Positions 25,586 to 34,719 of a stretch of 54,964 nt of DNA are shown here, one piece after another. This stretch comes from Candidatus Gastranaerophilales bacterium (GTDB lineage Bacteria > Cyanobacteriota > Vampirovibrionia > Gastranaerophilales > Gastranaerophilaceae). A model generated the notes under the pieces. It was not told the DNA's origin. It made no database searches and worked only from the letters and a program-made list of their open reading frames with translations. Location of the stretch: assembly GCA_944322935.1 (NCBI GenBank), contig CALUQO010000015.1:1-54964 (forward strand), given 5' to 3'. The translations under genes were made by a program, and so were the position numbers. Each line of letters opens with the position of its first letter. The first letter of the stretch is position 1.

Positions 25586-26835
25586 CTTACGTTTTTAATC
25601 CCTATTGTCCTCGCGATTGCATACTTGTAATTCTGAGGTTCACTGCTCAATTCTACCCATATCTCGTCGTTAGTATTACCGACGTCTTTTTCTTCATCCA
25701 GAGTAATATTATATATCTTTTCTACTGTAGTTTCAAAGCATTCATCAGGAGTGATTACCTCAATTTTATCGTTTAATAAAATTTTATTTTTAATCTTAAT
25801 TTTGTAGATATTTTCTCCGTCCTTCTTGGATTTGTCCCAGAACTCAAAAAGAAAATCCGAACCCGCCAAGCCTTTGGAAACATCGTAGCTGTAGCCTTCG
25901 TGGTCTTGCTCATCAAGATAAAATCCTGTTGTATAACCTCTGTTACCGATTTTTAAAAGCTGGTTAAACATTTCCTGCGGGTCTGTTTTTTCGCCGTTGT
26001 AATAAGCATCAATAGCCTGTCTGTAAGCTTTTGCAACGGCTGAAACATAGTATAAACTTTTGGTTCTTCCTTCTATTTTAAAGGAATCAACTCCCGCTTC
26101 AATCAGTTGAGGTAAATAGTTTATTAAAGCAAGGTCTTTTGTGCTTAAAATGTGAGTGCCTCGTGCTGTTTCTTCGATTTCGTAGTACTCACCTGGGCGT
26201 GTTTCTTCCAGAAGCTTGTATTTCCAGCGGCAAGGCTGGGAACATCCGCCGTGGTTTGCTTTACGCTCACCATGAGTCATGTAATCACTTAAAAGGCAGC
26301 GTCCCGAAAGTGAAACGCACTGTGCACCGTGTACAAATACTTCAAGTTCAATATCAGGAACATTTTTTCTAATCTGTGCAATTTGTTTTATGGACAATTC
26401 TCGTGCCAGAATTACTCTTGATGCTCCAAAATCTCGCCAGAATTTAACTGCTTCAGAATTTAGCGTGTTTGTTTGGGTGCTTATGTGAATATCGATGTCT
26501 GGCAAGTTGTTTTTTATAATGTTTAAAATCCCGAAATCACTGACAATAAGAGCATCCGGATGCGCATCTTTAATTACGTCCATACTGTCATAAAGATTTT
26601 TTATATCTTCATCATAGGCATAAATGTTTAAAGTCATATAGACTTTTTTACCGTATGAGTGTGCTAGATCTATTGCTTTTTTAAGGTTTTGCGCAGTTAT
26701 AACGTCGCCTTTTCTCATTGTTCTCAGGCTAAAATCTACCATGCCCATATAAATGGCATCTGCACCGTAGTTTATGGCGTAATCCAATTTTTCTATATTA
26801 CCCGCAGGCAGGAGTAATTCAACTTTCTTTTCCAT
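25582..26835 (-). CDS. Peptidase U32-family protein, TrhP-like tRNA hydroxylation factor
   Basis: 417 aa. Despite the peptidase name, E. coli YegQ/TrhP and B. subtilis YrrN/YrrO act in prephenate-dependent 5-hydroxyuridine formation at tRNA position 34. Features: ELLLPAGNIEKLDYAINYGADAIYMG at the start, EVFVHGAQCVSLSGRCLLSDYMTHG with the Cys cluster, NHGGCSQPCRWKY, and GVDSFKIEGRTKSLYYV. The Cys set suggests an iron-sulfur site. The alternative is RlhA, an rRNA C5-hydroxycytidine factor; the shorter length favours TrhP. Confidence 0.85.
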   Translation of the reverse strand: MEKKVELLLPAGNIEKLDYAINYGADAIYMGMVDFSLRTMRKGDVITAQNLKKAIDLAHSYGKKVYMTLNIYAYDEDIKNLYDSMDVIKDAHPDALIVSDFGILNIIKNNLPDIDIHISTQTNTLNSEAVKFWRDFGASRVILARELSIKQIAQIRKNVPDIELEVFVHGAQCVSLSGRCLLSDYMTHGERKANHGGCSQPCRWKYKLLEETRPGEYYEIEETARGTHILSTKDLALINYLPQLIEAGVDSFKIEGRTKSLYYVSAVAKAYRQAIDAYYNGEKTDPQEMFNQLLKIGNRGYTTGFYLDEQDHEGYSYDVSKGLAGSDFLFEFWDKSKKDGENIYKIKIKNKILLNDKIEVITPDECFETTVEKIYNITLDEEKDVGNTNDEIWVELSSEPQNYKYAIARTIGIKNVR

Positions 26836-26876
26836 GATGTTTTTATTTTATTATAAACATTATTTTGACTCTACCC

Positions 26877-26914
26877 TTGAAATCGTAATTCGGGCGTGTT
26901 AATATGACGTCATA
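26877..26914 (+). promoter_or_regulatory. rpsU promoter with 12-bp palindrome
   Basis: TTGAAA (26877-26882), a 17-bp spacer and TAATAT (26900-26905). The perfect palindrome TATGACGTCATA (26903-26914) overlaps the -10 and start site and looks like an operator. Confidence 0.55.
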
Positions 26915-26950
26915 ATGACACTAAATCCATATGAAGGTGGTGAAAACTGA

Positions 26951-27124
26951 ATGCCGGAAGTTAAAGTTGGTGAAAACGAAAGTATCGAAAGCGCTTTAAA
27001 AAGATTTAAGAAAAAAATCCAAAAAGCAGGTATTTTATCCGAAATCAAAAGACGCGAAACTTACGAAAAACCAAGCATAAAAAGAAAACGCAAATCTGAA
27101 GCTGCACGCAAACGCAGAGTATAA
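26951..27124 (+). CDS. rpsU: 30S ribosomal protein S21
   Basis: 57 aa, too short for many gene callers but clear: [20 protein letters not shown], then [20 protein letters not shown], then a highly basic C terminus ([16 protein letters not shown]). Normal S21 length. It sits on the 30S platform near the 16S 3' end and takes part in initiation. AAGGTGG lies upstream (somewhat far at about 12 bases). It is a single-gene unit between its own promoter and a strong terminator. Confidence 0.95.
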   Translation: MPEVKVGENESIESALKRFKKKIQKAGILSEIKRRETYEKPSIKRKRKSEAARKRRV

Positions 27125-27140
27125 GATTTAAAGATATAGC

Positions 27141-27178
27141 AAAAGCCCTTTTAAAAATTATTTTAAAAGGGCTTTTGT
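27141..27178. terminator. Bidirectional terminator between rpsU and the uridine-kinase-like gene
   Basis: A perfect 16-bp stem, AAAAGCCCTTTTAAAA / TTTTAAAAGGGCTTTT, with loop ATTA and T/A tracts on both sides. It serves both converging genes. Confidence 0.9.
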
Positions 27179-27196
27179 AATTTTGATTAAATCATA

Positions 27197-28051
27197 TTAA
27201 ACAGTTTTATGTTTTTTTATAATGTTGTCCATAGTACGGAAAATCTTTTCGGTCATTTCCTGAATATATGCACTTGAAACAACACCGTTCATAACTATAT
27301 CAGCGCACTGCATAGCAGGGCGAATGTATGTTTGAGCGGTTGTATTAACGTTTTCAAACTGCATGTCTGCGGCTTTGCCTGTTTTTCCTCTGGATTCGGC
27401 TCTTCTGTACCATCTATCCTTAATAATTTCAAATGGAGTGAACACATAGACCTTTATGTCCATGATATCTCTAATGCCTTCATTAAGAACATACAAACCT
27501 TCGTTAACAATTATTTTAGACGGCCTTTTCAAAACACCGTGAGGAAAACTTTCGCATGTAGTAAAGTTGTAATCGGGGCTTCTGACAGCAGAGCCGTTTT
27601 TAAGACTGACGAGATGTTCCTTCATTAAATCAAGATTGATTGCATTTGGAGTGTCAAAACTATAGCCCTGTGCAAAGAAAGCTTCATAACTACCTGCTGC
27701 TTTAAGTTCCTTTGACCAATCATGATAATAATCATCGCAGCAAACAATTGTATATAAATCCGTACGTTCTTCTGCAATACAAGAACGTATTGCGTTTTGT
27801 ACGAATGTTGTTTTACCTGAAGCGGATTCTCCTGCAATTCCGATAAGAAAACGGAAATCAGGGTTATCGAGCGCACGGCGTGCTGTATTAAATATAACAG
27901 ACTCTTTAACATTAAGGAAAAGAGGGTGCTTTTGTTTTTTATCCTCTTCAAGAATTTTTTTCAAACTTTCTACAATCTCTACTACGATAGCAAGGGTAGA
28001 GGTTTGAGTTTGCTGTAAAGTATTTTGCATTTCTTGTTCTTTTAATTGCAT
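27197..28051 (-). CDS. Uridine kinase/phosphoribulokinase-family P-loop protein
   Basis: About 284 aa from the ATG at 28051; the frame opens at a TTG at 28093. FLIGIAGESASGKTTFVQ is the Walker A, CCDDYYHDWS matches the family's substrate-binding DDFY region, and PSKIIVNEGLYVLN and IKVYVFTPFEIIKDRWYRR follow. The N-terminal ~60 residues are an extra helical segment with Gln-rich start. Udk is usually about 210 aa; this is longer. The substrate could be uridine or another sugar/nucleoside. A single-gene unit on the minus strand. Confidence 0.8.
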   Translation of the reverse strand: MQLKEQEMQNTLQQTQTSTLAIVVEIVESLKKILEEDKKQKHPLFLNVKESVIFNTARRALDNPDFRFLIGIAGESASGKTTFVQNAIRSCIAEERTDLYTIVCCDDYYHDWSKELKAAGSYEAFFAQGYSFDTPNAINLDLMKEHLVSLKNGSAVRSPDYNFTTCESFPHGVLKRPSKIIVNEGLYVLNEGIRDIMDIKVYVFTPFEIIKDRWYRRAESRGKTGKAADMQFENVNTTAQTYIRPAMQCADIVMNGVVSSAYIQEMTEKIFRTMDNIIKKHKTV

Positions 28052-28221
28052 GCGATAATTCCATTCAATAATATCTATATTAGAATAAAACAACTTGAAA
28101 TTCTCATATCTTAATCTAAAATGTAAAAAAAATTAATGTTGCTAGTCTAATGTTGATATATTAAGCAATTGTTATATTTGTGCCATTTGTAAATTACTGC
28201 AAAAGTTATTTAGTAATACAT

Positions 28222-28254
28222 AAAAAAGACTCTCGTAAAACGAGAGCCTTTTTA
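28222..28254 (-). terminator. Terminator of the alpha-glucan phosphorylase-like gene
   Basis: On the minus strand, GGCTCTCG-TTTTA-CGAGAGTC is followed by TTTTTT, 15 bases after the gene's stop. Confidence 0.85.
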
Positions 28255-28269
28255 ATTAAGTTGTGAAAC

Positions 28270-29982
28270 TTACTTAATATTTGAATAAGTCCATGCATCC
28301 ATGTTAGGTGCTTCTTTTTGAGAAGGATCAACCGTCATGTCTGAAGCGTTTGTATTCAAGCCGCCTTCTTTCGGACTTTCGTGAGCGATTGGTTTATAGA
28401 TTCTGTTAAAGTATTCTATAACCATTCTGTCAGAGTTGAAGTAAGCTTCAGAAGTTCTGATTGCCTGACGCATCATTCTGGCCCATTCCATTTTGTTATC
28501 ATAGTATGTAGGAATGATTTGATTTTCGATGATATCCATTATGCAATCATGATCTTTCCAGTGTCTTTCTTCCCAAGGAATATCATCATCCAAGCCCGGA
28601 TATTCGACAGTATAGCCGTTAATGCCGGGGAAAGTACCTTCTACTGTCCAACCGTCATAGATTGAAAGGTGTAAAGCACCGTTTGCGTTAGCAGACATAC
28701 CTGATGTACCTGAAGCTTCGAGAGGTCTGATAGGTGTATTTAACCATACATCAGTTGCTCTCTTTAATTTAGCACTCAATTCAAGTTCATAACCGGCAAG
28801 TACTGCAACGTTTTTAATGTTATAAGATTTGTGAAGAATATTATTGAACATTTCACGTCCGTTAGCATCATCCGGATGGAATTTACCGGCAAAGATTAAT
28901 TGAACTTTGTCAGCATTTAACAGTTTCAAGATTCTGTCCATATCCATGAAAATAAGCCAAGCACGTTTGTAATCGGCAAATCTTCTTGCCCATGTGATTG
29001 TTAACACATTAGGATCGAATCTTTTACCAGTTGTATTAGCGATAAAGCTAAATACTTCTTTTTTCATTTCAATTTTAGCATCTAACAATTCTTGCAAAGA
29101 TTTAGCATTAGCCATTCTCGGATCTTGCCAGTAGTGGAGGTTAACAGCGTTAGTAATAGCTCTGATAGGACATCTGCCTTCAACCCAGTTCCACATTTTG
29201 TTAGAAACAAGACCGTGTAATTGAGATACTGCGTTAGCAATACGGCTCATTCTTAATGCAGCAACAGTCAAAGAGAAGTGCTCACCGCCTAATTCAATAG
29301 CTCTTTCTCTTGAACATCCAGCAAAGAAGCCGCCTTCCATAAGGGTATCAACCCAGTGAACTTCGTTACCAGCAGCAACAGGTGTGTGAGTAGTGAATAC
29401 AACCTGTCTTTTGGTTTTTTCGAGATCGCCGTTGTTTTGTCTTAATAACTCAAATGCAGCAGGAAGAGCATGACCTTCGTTCATGTGAACACATTCAAAG
29501 TCATATTTAATTTGCTGCAACAGTCTTACACCGCCGATACCGAGAACAACTTCCTGAGCAATTCTTATTTTTTCATTTCCATCATAAAGCTTATGAGAAA
29601 TTGAACGAGCCCAGTCAGAGTTGCCCTCTACATCAGTTGTCAACAAATAAACAGGACAAGATCCGAATAAATCAGGGTCTACACGAAAAGCTTTAACGAT
29701 AACTTTTTCGCCAAAAATATCGAGTGTAACCTGAGCATCCACTTCTTGCAAAAAGTCGTAGTGTTTTCTGATGTAAGCAACTTCTACGTTGCCTTCTTCG
29801 TTGATTCTCTGATTGTAATAGCCAAAAGACCATAACATTGTTACACCAACCATAGGAAGCTGTAAGTAACCGGCAGAAAGCATGTGCGAACCTGCCAAAA
29901 ATCCTAAACCGCCTGAGTATGTGCTCAAAGATTGGTCTAATGCAATTTCCATTGAAAAATATGCTACTTTAGGTAATCCCAT
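28270..29982 (-). CDS. Alpha-glucan phosphorylase-like protein (GT35 fold) lacking the PLP lysine
   Basis: 570 aa, the short bacterial/archaeal phosphorylase type without a long N-terminal domain. Start VAYFSMEIALDQSLSTYSGGLGFLAGSH; VHMNEGHALPA; FTTHTPVAAGNE; LTITWARRFADYKRA; and the phosphate/PLP region RPLEASGTSGMSANANGALHLSI. In this family the last motif normally reads EASGTSGMKAALNG, with Lys forming the PLP Schiff base. Here the codon is TCT (Ser430), checked on the DNA. Either another Lys binds PLP or it is no longer a phosphorylase (another glucan-binding or transferase role). AAGGAGA precedes the ATG. Single-gene unit with its own terminator. Confidence 0.85.
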   Translation of the reverse strand: MGLPKVAYFSMEIALDQSLSTYSGGLGFLAGSHMLSAGYLQLPMVGVTMLWSFGYYNQRINEEGNVEVAYIRKHYDFLQEVDAQVTLDIFGEKVIVKAFRVDPDLFGSCPVYLLTTDVEGNSDWARSISHKLYDGNEKIRIAQEVVLGIGGVRLLQQIKYDFECVHMNEGHALPAAFELLRQNNGDLEKTKRQVVFTTHTPVAAGNEVHWVDTLMEGGFFAGCSRERAIELGGEHFSLTVAALRMSRIANAVSQLHGLVSNKMWNWVEGRCPIRAITNAVNLHYWQDPRMANAKSLQELLDAKIEMKKEVFSFIANTTGKRFDPNVLTITWARRFADYKRAWLIFMDMDRILKLLNADKVQLIFAGKFHPDDANGREMFNNILHKSYNIKNVAVLAGYELELSAKLKRATDVWLNTPIRPLEASGTSGMSANANGALHLSIYDGWTVEGTFPGINGYTVEYPGLDDDIPWEERHWKDHDCIMDIIENQIIPTYYDNKMEWARMMRQAIRTSEAYFNSDRMVIEYFNRIYKPIAHESPKEGGLNTNASDMTVDPSQKEAPNMDAWTYSNIK

Positions 29983-30070
29983 TGATTCTCCTTTTTCATC
30001 ACTAATCTACCATTCGCACTATGTGCAGTTAATTTTATACCAACAACATAGCATAAATGCAATAAAAAAG

Positions 30071-30469
30071 TTAATTTTGTTTACAACCATACTCAAACGC
30101 TTTTATTTCAACGGGAAACGTCGAACAGCTATCCACTCTGTAGACTAAAAATTTTATTGGTTTATCTAAATTTACACTCTCCATTGTTTCAAAAAAGGCA
30201 TCAACGTTATTTACTTTTTTGCCGTTAACTCTTAATATTCTATCCCCCGGCTCAAGACCCGCATTCATGGCAGGAGTATAATTTAGAACATCAACAATTT
30301 TTACACGCCCTTTATAATCCTTTACATAAAGGCCTAACGGTGATGAAGCTTCTACCTGCTGTCTTATAGCGATTCTCTCGTCTATAAAATTTTGCACGGA
30401 TTTAAAATCAATGTTTAAAATAAGGCATATTACAAGTAACATGCCCGTAAAAATTTTTATATATTGCAT
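30071..30469 (-). CDS. Membrane-anchored single-PDZ protein
   Basis: 132 aa. One N-terminal transmembrane helix or signal (IFTGMLLVICLILNIDF), then a PDZ domain with VLNYTPAMNAGLEPGDRILRVNGKKVNNVDAFFETM. No protease domain, so a peptide-binding or substrate-presenting role outside the membrane is likely. It starts 15 bases after glyS and is probably its operon partner. Confidence 0.75.
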   Translation of the reverse strand: MQYIKIFTGMLLVICLILNIDFKSVQNFIDERIAIRQQVEASSPLGLYVKDYKGRVKIVDVLNYTPAMNAGLEPGDRILRVNGKKVNNVDAFFETMESVNLDKPIKFLVYRVDSCSTFPVEIKAFEYGCKQN

Positions 30470-30484
30470 AAATGATTCAATAAA

Positions 30485-32518
30485 TTAAATTACAAATTTT
30501 GAAAAATCCGCAATTTTGTCGAATTTTTGTCTTATTGAATAAAGCAGAGCCAGCCTGTTTTGTTTAACTTTTTCGTCTTTATCCATTACAAGAACATTTT
30601 CAAAGAACTCATCAATAGCTTTAACAGCTTTTGATAATTCTTCATAAATTTCTTTATAATTTAATTTATCAATATCTATCACCGAAGTACATTCCCAAAG
30701 CAGTGTTTCCGAAGGATTATTAAATAATGCTCTATCGGGTAATTGTTCTGCTTTATAATCCTTTGCAATTCTTATAATCCTGTTTGCAGCCTCATTAAGT
30801 TTTACAAACTCAGATGTTTGAATTTTTTCAGATAAAAATTCCACTCTGTCAGCAAAATCCTTAAGGTTAGCAAGTGCATTACCGTTTGCAATACAAGCAT
30901 CCACAACATCGTGTCTGTATTTTTCCGTATAATATATGTTCAATCTTTGTTCAAAGAAATTTTTAACATCATCATACAGTGCTTGTTTATCCTTAATTTC
31001 AACAGGCATTAAGTCAATGGATTTTTTAATAAGTTCTAACAAATCTATATCCAAAGATTTTTGTATAACTGTTTTTATAATACCGAGAGTTGCTCTTCTT
31101 ACCCCGAGAGGGTCAGCAGACCCTGTTGGTTTTTTACCTTCTGCAAACACTGCAACAATAGTATCTATTTTGTCTGCTATACCTACAATTTGACCTTCGA
31201 TGCCTTCTGCAAGTTCAGAATCAGCCCCTAAAGGATAGTAATGTTCTTTAATACCTTTAACAACTTCAGGCTTTTCTCCAGCATTAAATGCATAATCCGA
31301 ACCTATAAAGCCTTGAAGTTCCGTAAATTCAAATACAAGGCTTGTCACAAGGTCTGCTTTACACAATAGCGCTGTTCTTTTGACAGTTTCTAAAGGAGCA
31401 TTTGTTCTTTGAGCAAGATATTCAGAAAGTTTGATTATACGCTGTGTTTTGTCATAAACAGACCCCATGCCCTTCTGGAAAGTTATTCCTTTTAATTTTT
31501 CAACATAGCTGTCAAACGGTACTTTTGTATCTTCGTTAAAGAAGAAAATTGCGTCATCTAATCTTGCAACAACAACTCTTTCGTTACCTGCTTTGATATT
31601 GTCAAAATTGTTGCCTATATAATTAGTTATTGTTATAAATCTGTTCAATAGTTTTCCGTCTTTACGATTATAAAGCGGGAAATATCTCTGGTGAACAGCC
31701 ATAACTGTTACAGTAACTTTTTCCGGAATGCTAAGATATTTTTCATCAAAGCCGCAGATTACCGGCACTGGCCATTCGCATATATTTGTAACTTCTTCTA
31801 ACAGGTCATCATCAAAATAGACATCTGCATTTATTTTTTCCGCTTCAGCCTTAGCTGACTCCACAATACGTTCTTTTCTTTTTTTAGAGTCAACAATTAC
31901 GTTATTATCAAACAAAGTCTGTTCATAAGAGTCAGGATTTTTAATTTCCACTTTGTCAGATTTAAATCTATGACCTCTTGAGTATCTAGAAGATTCAACA
32001 TCAGCAATTTTGAGTTTTAATTCCTCGTTATTAAGAAGAGAAACAACCCATCTTATCGGGCGCTGAAATTTTACGTCTAAATCAGCCCAGCGCATAAAAT
32101 AAGGACCTTGCATTTTTAAAACAATTTTTTCAACATTTTCCTGCAAAATGTCCTTAATTTCTTTACCTTTTTGTTCAACCTTTGCCCAGACATAATTGTC
32201 CTCTTTATACAGAGCAGACTCATCAACTCCGTTTTTCTTAGCAAATCCCTGACCTGCTTTTGAGAGGTTTCCATTTTCATCGTATGCAATACTAAGGATA
32301 GGCCCCTTAACTGTTTTTACAGTATCAGGCTGTTTTTCTTCAAAGCCCTCGATAATTAAAGTCAAACGTCTGGGAGTAGAGAAATATTTTATACCGGAAA
32401 ACTTTATCTGATTTTCGTTTAACAATTTTTCAAAAGAATTCTTTAACTGAACAATACCGCTATTTACAAATTTATATGGTAGTTCTTCTGTTCCTATTTC
32501 CAACAAATACTTATTCAT
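30485..32518 (-). CDS. glyS: Glycyl-tRNA synthetase beta subunit
   Basis: 677 aa, full length. The beta chain of the alpha2-beta2 enzyme that binds tRNA-Gly and helps charge it. Start MNKYLLEIGTEELP; FSTPRRLTLIIEG; PYFMRWADLDVKFQRPIRWV; and ITITNYIGNN; ending with an HD-like/DALR anticodon-binding region (GSADPLGVRRATLGIIK...). The catalytic alpha gene glyQ is not adjacent, whereas many bacteria keep glyQS together. Confidence 0.95.
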   Translation of the reverse strand: MNKYLLEIGTEELPYKFVNSGIVQLKNSFEKLLNENQIKFSGIKYFSTPRRLTLIIEGFEEKQPDTVKTVKGPILSIAYDENGNLSKAGQGFAKKNGVDESALYKEDNYVWAKVEQKGKEIKDILQENVEKIVLKMQGPYFMRWADLDVKFQRPIRWVVSLLNNEELKLKIADVESSRYSRGHRFKSDKVEIKNPDSYEQTLFDNNVIVDSKKRKERIVESAKAEAEKINADVYFDDDLLEEVTNICEWPVPVICGFDEKYLSIPEKVTVTVMAVHQRYFPLYNRKDGKLLNRFITITNYIGNNFDNIKAGNERVVVARLDDAIFFFNEDTKVPFDSYVEKLKGITFQKGMGSVYDKTQRIIKLSEYLAQRTNAPLETVKRTALLCKADLVTSLVFEFTELQGFIGSDYAFNAGEKPEVVKGIKEHYYPLGADSELAEGIEGQIVGIADKIDTIVAVFAEGKKPTGSADPLGVRRATLGIIKTVIQKSLDIDLLELIKKSIDLMPVEIKDKQALYDDVKNFFEQRLNIYYTEKYRHDVVDACIANGNALANLKDFADRVEFLSEKIQTSEFVKLNEAANRIIRIAKDYKAEQLPDRALFNNPSETLLWECTSVIDIDKLNYKEIYEELSKAVKAIDEFFENVLVMDKDEKVKQNRLALLYSIRQKFDKIADFSKFVI

Positions 32519-32852
32519 ACGATTTTATAAACCTCTGTACTTTGATTAACGTATGATAATTATAATACAAACACATAATATTAAATACAGAAGTTTTAGC
32601 AAAGCAGATTAAAGTAAGACTGAAGCTTTCACGGCTTTGCCTGCAATATAAAGTCTTTCTTGTTTGTGTAACGTAATTCGGTGACAGAATTGTGTAACAT
32701 ATACAATCCGAAGCATCTGTCCCTTGATGGCCTTAGCAATCATTTGAGTTCAGAAACTTAGCTCGTTCAAACATATTAAAAAATCATTGTGTAAAACGAA
32801 TAAATAAACTATACTTAATATTAACAACTATTTATGCAACAAGGAGAAAGTT
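32519..32852. other. Intergenic region upstream of glyS and dapA
   Basis: Holds a minus-strand TATAAT near 32571 that could serve glyS and the dapA promoter (32787-32815). A foldable element at 32677-32712 has nested arms TTCGG/CCGAA and ATTGT/ACAAT separated by a 7-base bulge. No ORF, and no lysine riboswitch consensus was recognised. Confidence 0.5.
32787..32815 (+). promoter_or_regulatory. dapA promoter
   Basis: TTGTGT, a 17-bp spacer and TATACT, with start about 32822 and ATG at 32853 after AAGGAGAAAG. Confidence 0.65.
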
Positions 32853-33740
32853 ATGGCTATGCGTTTTGATGCCGGTGAAATTATCACCGCAATGGTTACC
32901 CCAATGGATGAGAACAGAAAAATTGATTTTTCTTCTCTGGAAAAACTGGTTGAACATCTTATCAAAACAGGCTCTAACTCACTGCTTGTTGCAGGTACGA
33001 CAGGTGAGTCGCCGACCTTAACCCACGAAGAAGAAGTTGAAATCTTTAACTTTGTGAAAAAGGTTGCGAACGGAAGATGCAAACTTATAATGGGAGCAGG
33101 TTCCAATTGTACCCAAACAGCTGTTATGGCTACCGAAAACGCTAAAAAAGCCGGGGCAGATGCTGTTTTATCCGTTGTTCCTTACTATAACAAACCTTCT
33201 CAGAAGGGATTGTTGAAACATTTTGCTACAATTGCACAATCAACAGACCTGCCTATTATTTTATACAATATTCCCGGACGAACGGGGATAACAATGGCCC
33301 CAGAAACCATAGCAGAACTCGCAAATAAATATAAAAATATATTTGCAGTAAAACAAAGTATAGCTAATATGGATATAATCACAGAAACAAGAAAACTTTG
33401 TCCCGATGACTTTGTTATATATTCAGGTGATGACAGTCTTACATTGCCAATGGTTTCGGTAGGAGCATACGGCGTAATTTCTGTTGCATCGCATATTATC
33501 GGCAGCGAAATGCATGAAATGCTTAACCTTTATAAATCAGGAAAAGTTAAAGAAGCTACCAATATGCACCTAAAACTTTATCCGTTATTCAAAAAAATAT
33601 TTATGGCACCAAACCCTGTACCTGTAAAAGAATGTCTTGCTAAAATGGGGATAATTAAAAATTATGTAAGATGTCCTCTCGTTGAACTTGATGAAGAAGA
33701 AAAAAACGAATTGTATTCTGTCTTAAAACAATACATTTAA
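32853..33740 (+). CDS. dapA: 4-hydroxy-tetrahydrodipicolinate synthase
   Basis: 295 aa, normal length. It condenses pyruvate with aspartate semialdehyde in lysine/diaminopimelate synthesis for peptidoglycan. Motifs: AGTTGESPTLTHEEE (pyruvate and substrate contacts), GAGSNCTQTAV, PYYNKPSQKGLLKHF, LYNIPGRTGI (catalytic Tyr), FAVKQSIANM (Schiff-base Lys, with Gln in place of the common Glu), and SGDDSLTLPMVSVGA. Strong AAGGAG site. A -35/-10 pair lies at 32787-32815. Other dap genes are not nearby. Confidence 0.96.
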   Translation: MAMRFDAGEIITAMVTPMDENRKIDFSSLEKLVEHLIKTGSNSLLVAGTTGESPTLTHEEEVEIFNFVKKVANGRCKLIMGAGSNCTQTAVMATENAKKAGADAVLSVVPYYNKPSQKGLLKHFATIAQSTDLPIILYNIPGRTGITMAPETIAELANKYKNIFAVKQSIANMDIITETRKLCPDDFVIYSGDDSLTLPMVSVGAYGVISVASHIIGSEMHEMLNLYKSGKVKEATNMHLKLYPLFKKIFMAPNPVPVKECLAKMGIIKNYVRCPLVELDEEEKNELYSVLKQYI

Positions 33741-33930
33741 ACGAATTATCTGTCAAAAGCAGAGCAGAATATAATGTTTTCATATGATGCAATGTATCTG
33801 TTGTTGTAACATTATAAAGTGAATAAAGATTGAACAAAAGTTTAGCCGTTTTGTTCTGTAAAAGAAATTTTCAGCAGCGAAATTTCGATATAATGTTTAA
33901 GAGCGACAAACAGCAATATAGGAGTTTTAT

Positions 33931-34695
33931 ATGAAATACGATTTGGAAAATATTTTTACGTTTGTTAAACATGATGAACAATGGATACAAAAGCTTATAA
34001 TAGGCAGCCTGTTTATTGTTGCAATGATTGTTTTGTTTGTGATTCCGTTTATCTCACTGGCTGTTGTACCAATAGCTTCATTGCCTTTATTTATTATATG
34101 TTTATTTGCCGCTGCTATAATCGGACTTGGTCTATACGGGTACTTTTTTAAAACGGCACAGGATTACATGAACAATCCGCAGACAAAATTACCGCAATGG
34201 AGCGACTTTTTCTCATTTGTACTTATCGGTTTAAAGGGAGCACTGGGCAGCATAATGTATAATCTGCCGTTTATTATTTTTAACTTGGTAATTGTCGGTT
34301 TTCTTCTTATTTTTAAAGCAGACAACTCAAAAATATTTGAGGTTGCAACACATATGGTTGATGTAGTTATGCAGCTTTTTTATATTGCTTATTCATTGAT
34401 TTATCTTGTTTTGGAGGCGGTGTTTATAAAAAAAGGTTTCAACCCGTTTCAGTTTTTGAATTTTTCCGAAGGCTATAAAATGATAAAAAACAACTTTATT
34501 GAATACCTTATACTTGTAGTTTTATACATTGCAATCTCTACTGTGCTTGTTGCCTGCTCATTTATACTTTTTATTACTATTGTCGGTATTGTGCTGATAC
34601 CTTTTGTTATAATGTATGCATGTATTATAAGCTTTGTAATAACTGCCCGTTTTATACAAATAACTGACGAGCAAAAAAGTTTACAGAAAAATTAA
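33931..34695 (+). CDS. DUF4013 membrane protein (1)
   Basis: 254 aa with five to six transmembrane helices. Family signature: N-terminal DLENIFTFVKHDEQWIQKLIIGSLFI (the 'd...ll.gg.l' start) and LPQWSDFFSFVLIGLKGALGSIMYNLPFIIFNLV, the LP-x-W...GLK...LP segment. Paralogue of the next gene (34720-35493), 24 bases away, in one operon; function unknown. TAGGAG precedes the ATG. Confidence 0.85.
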   Translation: MKYDLENIFTFVKHDEQWIQKLIIGSLFIVAMIVLFVIPFISLAVVPIASLPLFIICLFAAAIIGLGLYGYFFKTAQDYMNNPQTKLPQWSDFFSFVLIGLKGALGSIMYNLPFIIFNLVIVGFLLIFKADNSKIFEVATHMVDVVMQLFYIAYSLIYLVLEAVFIKKGFNPFQFLNFSEGYKMIKNNFIEYLILVVLYIAISTVLVACSFILFITIVGIVLIPFVIMYACIISFVITARFIQITDEQKSLQKN

Positions 34696-34719
34696 AATTA
34701 ATAACAAAGGAGAAAGAAA

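Noticed and set aside
32519..32852. Lysine riboswitch upstream of dapA
   Set aside because: The gap lacks the recognisable core sequences, and the foldable element lies before the predicted dapA start site.
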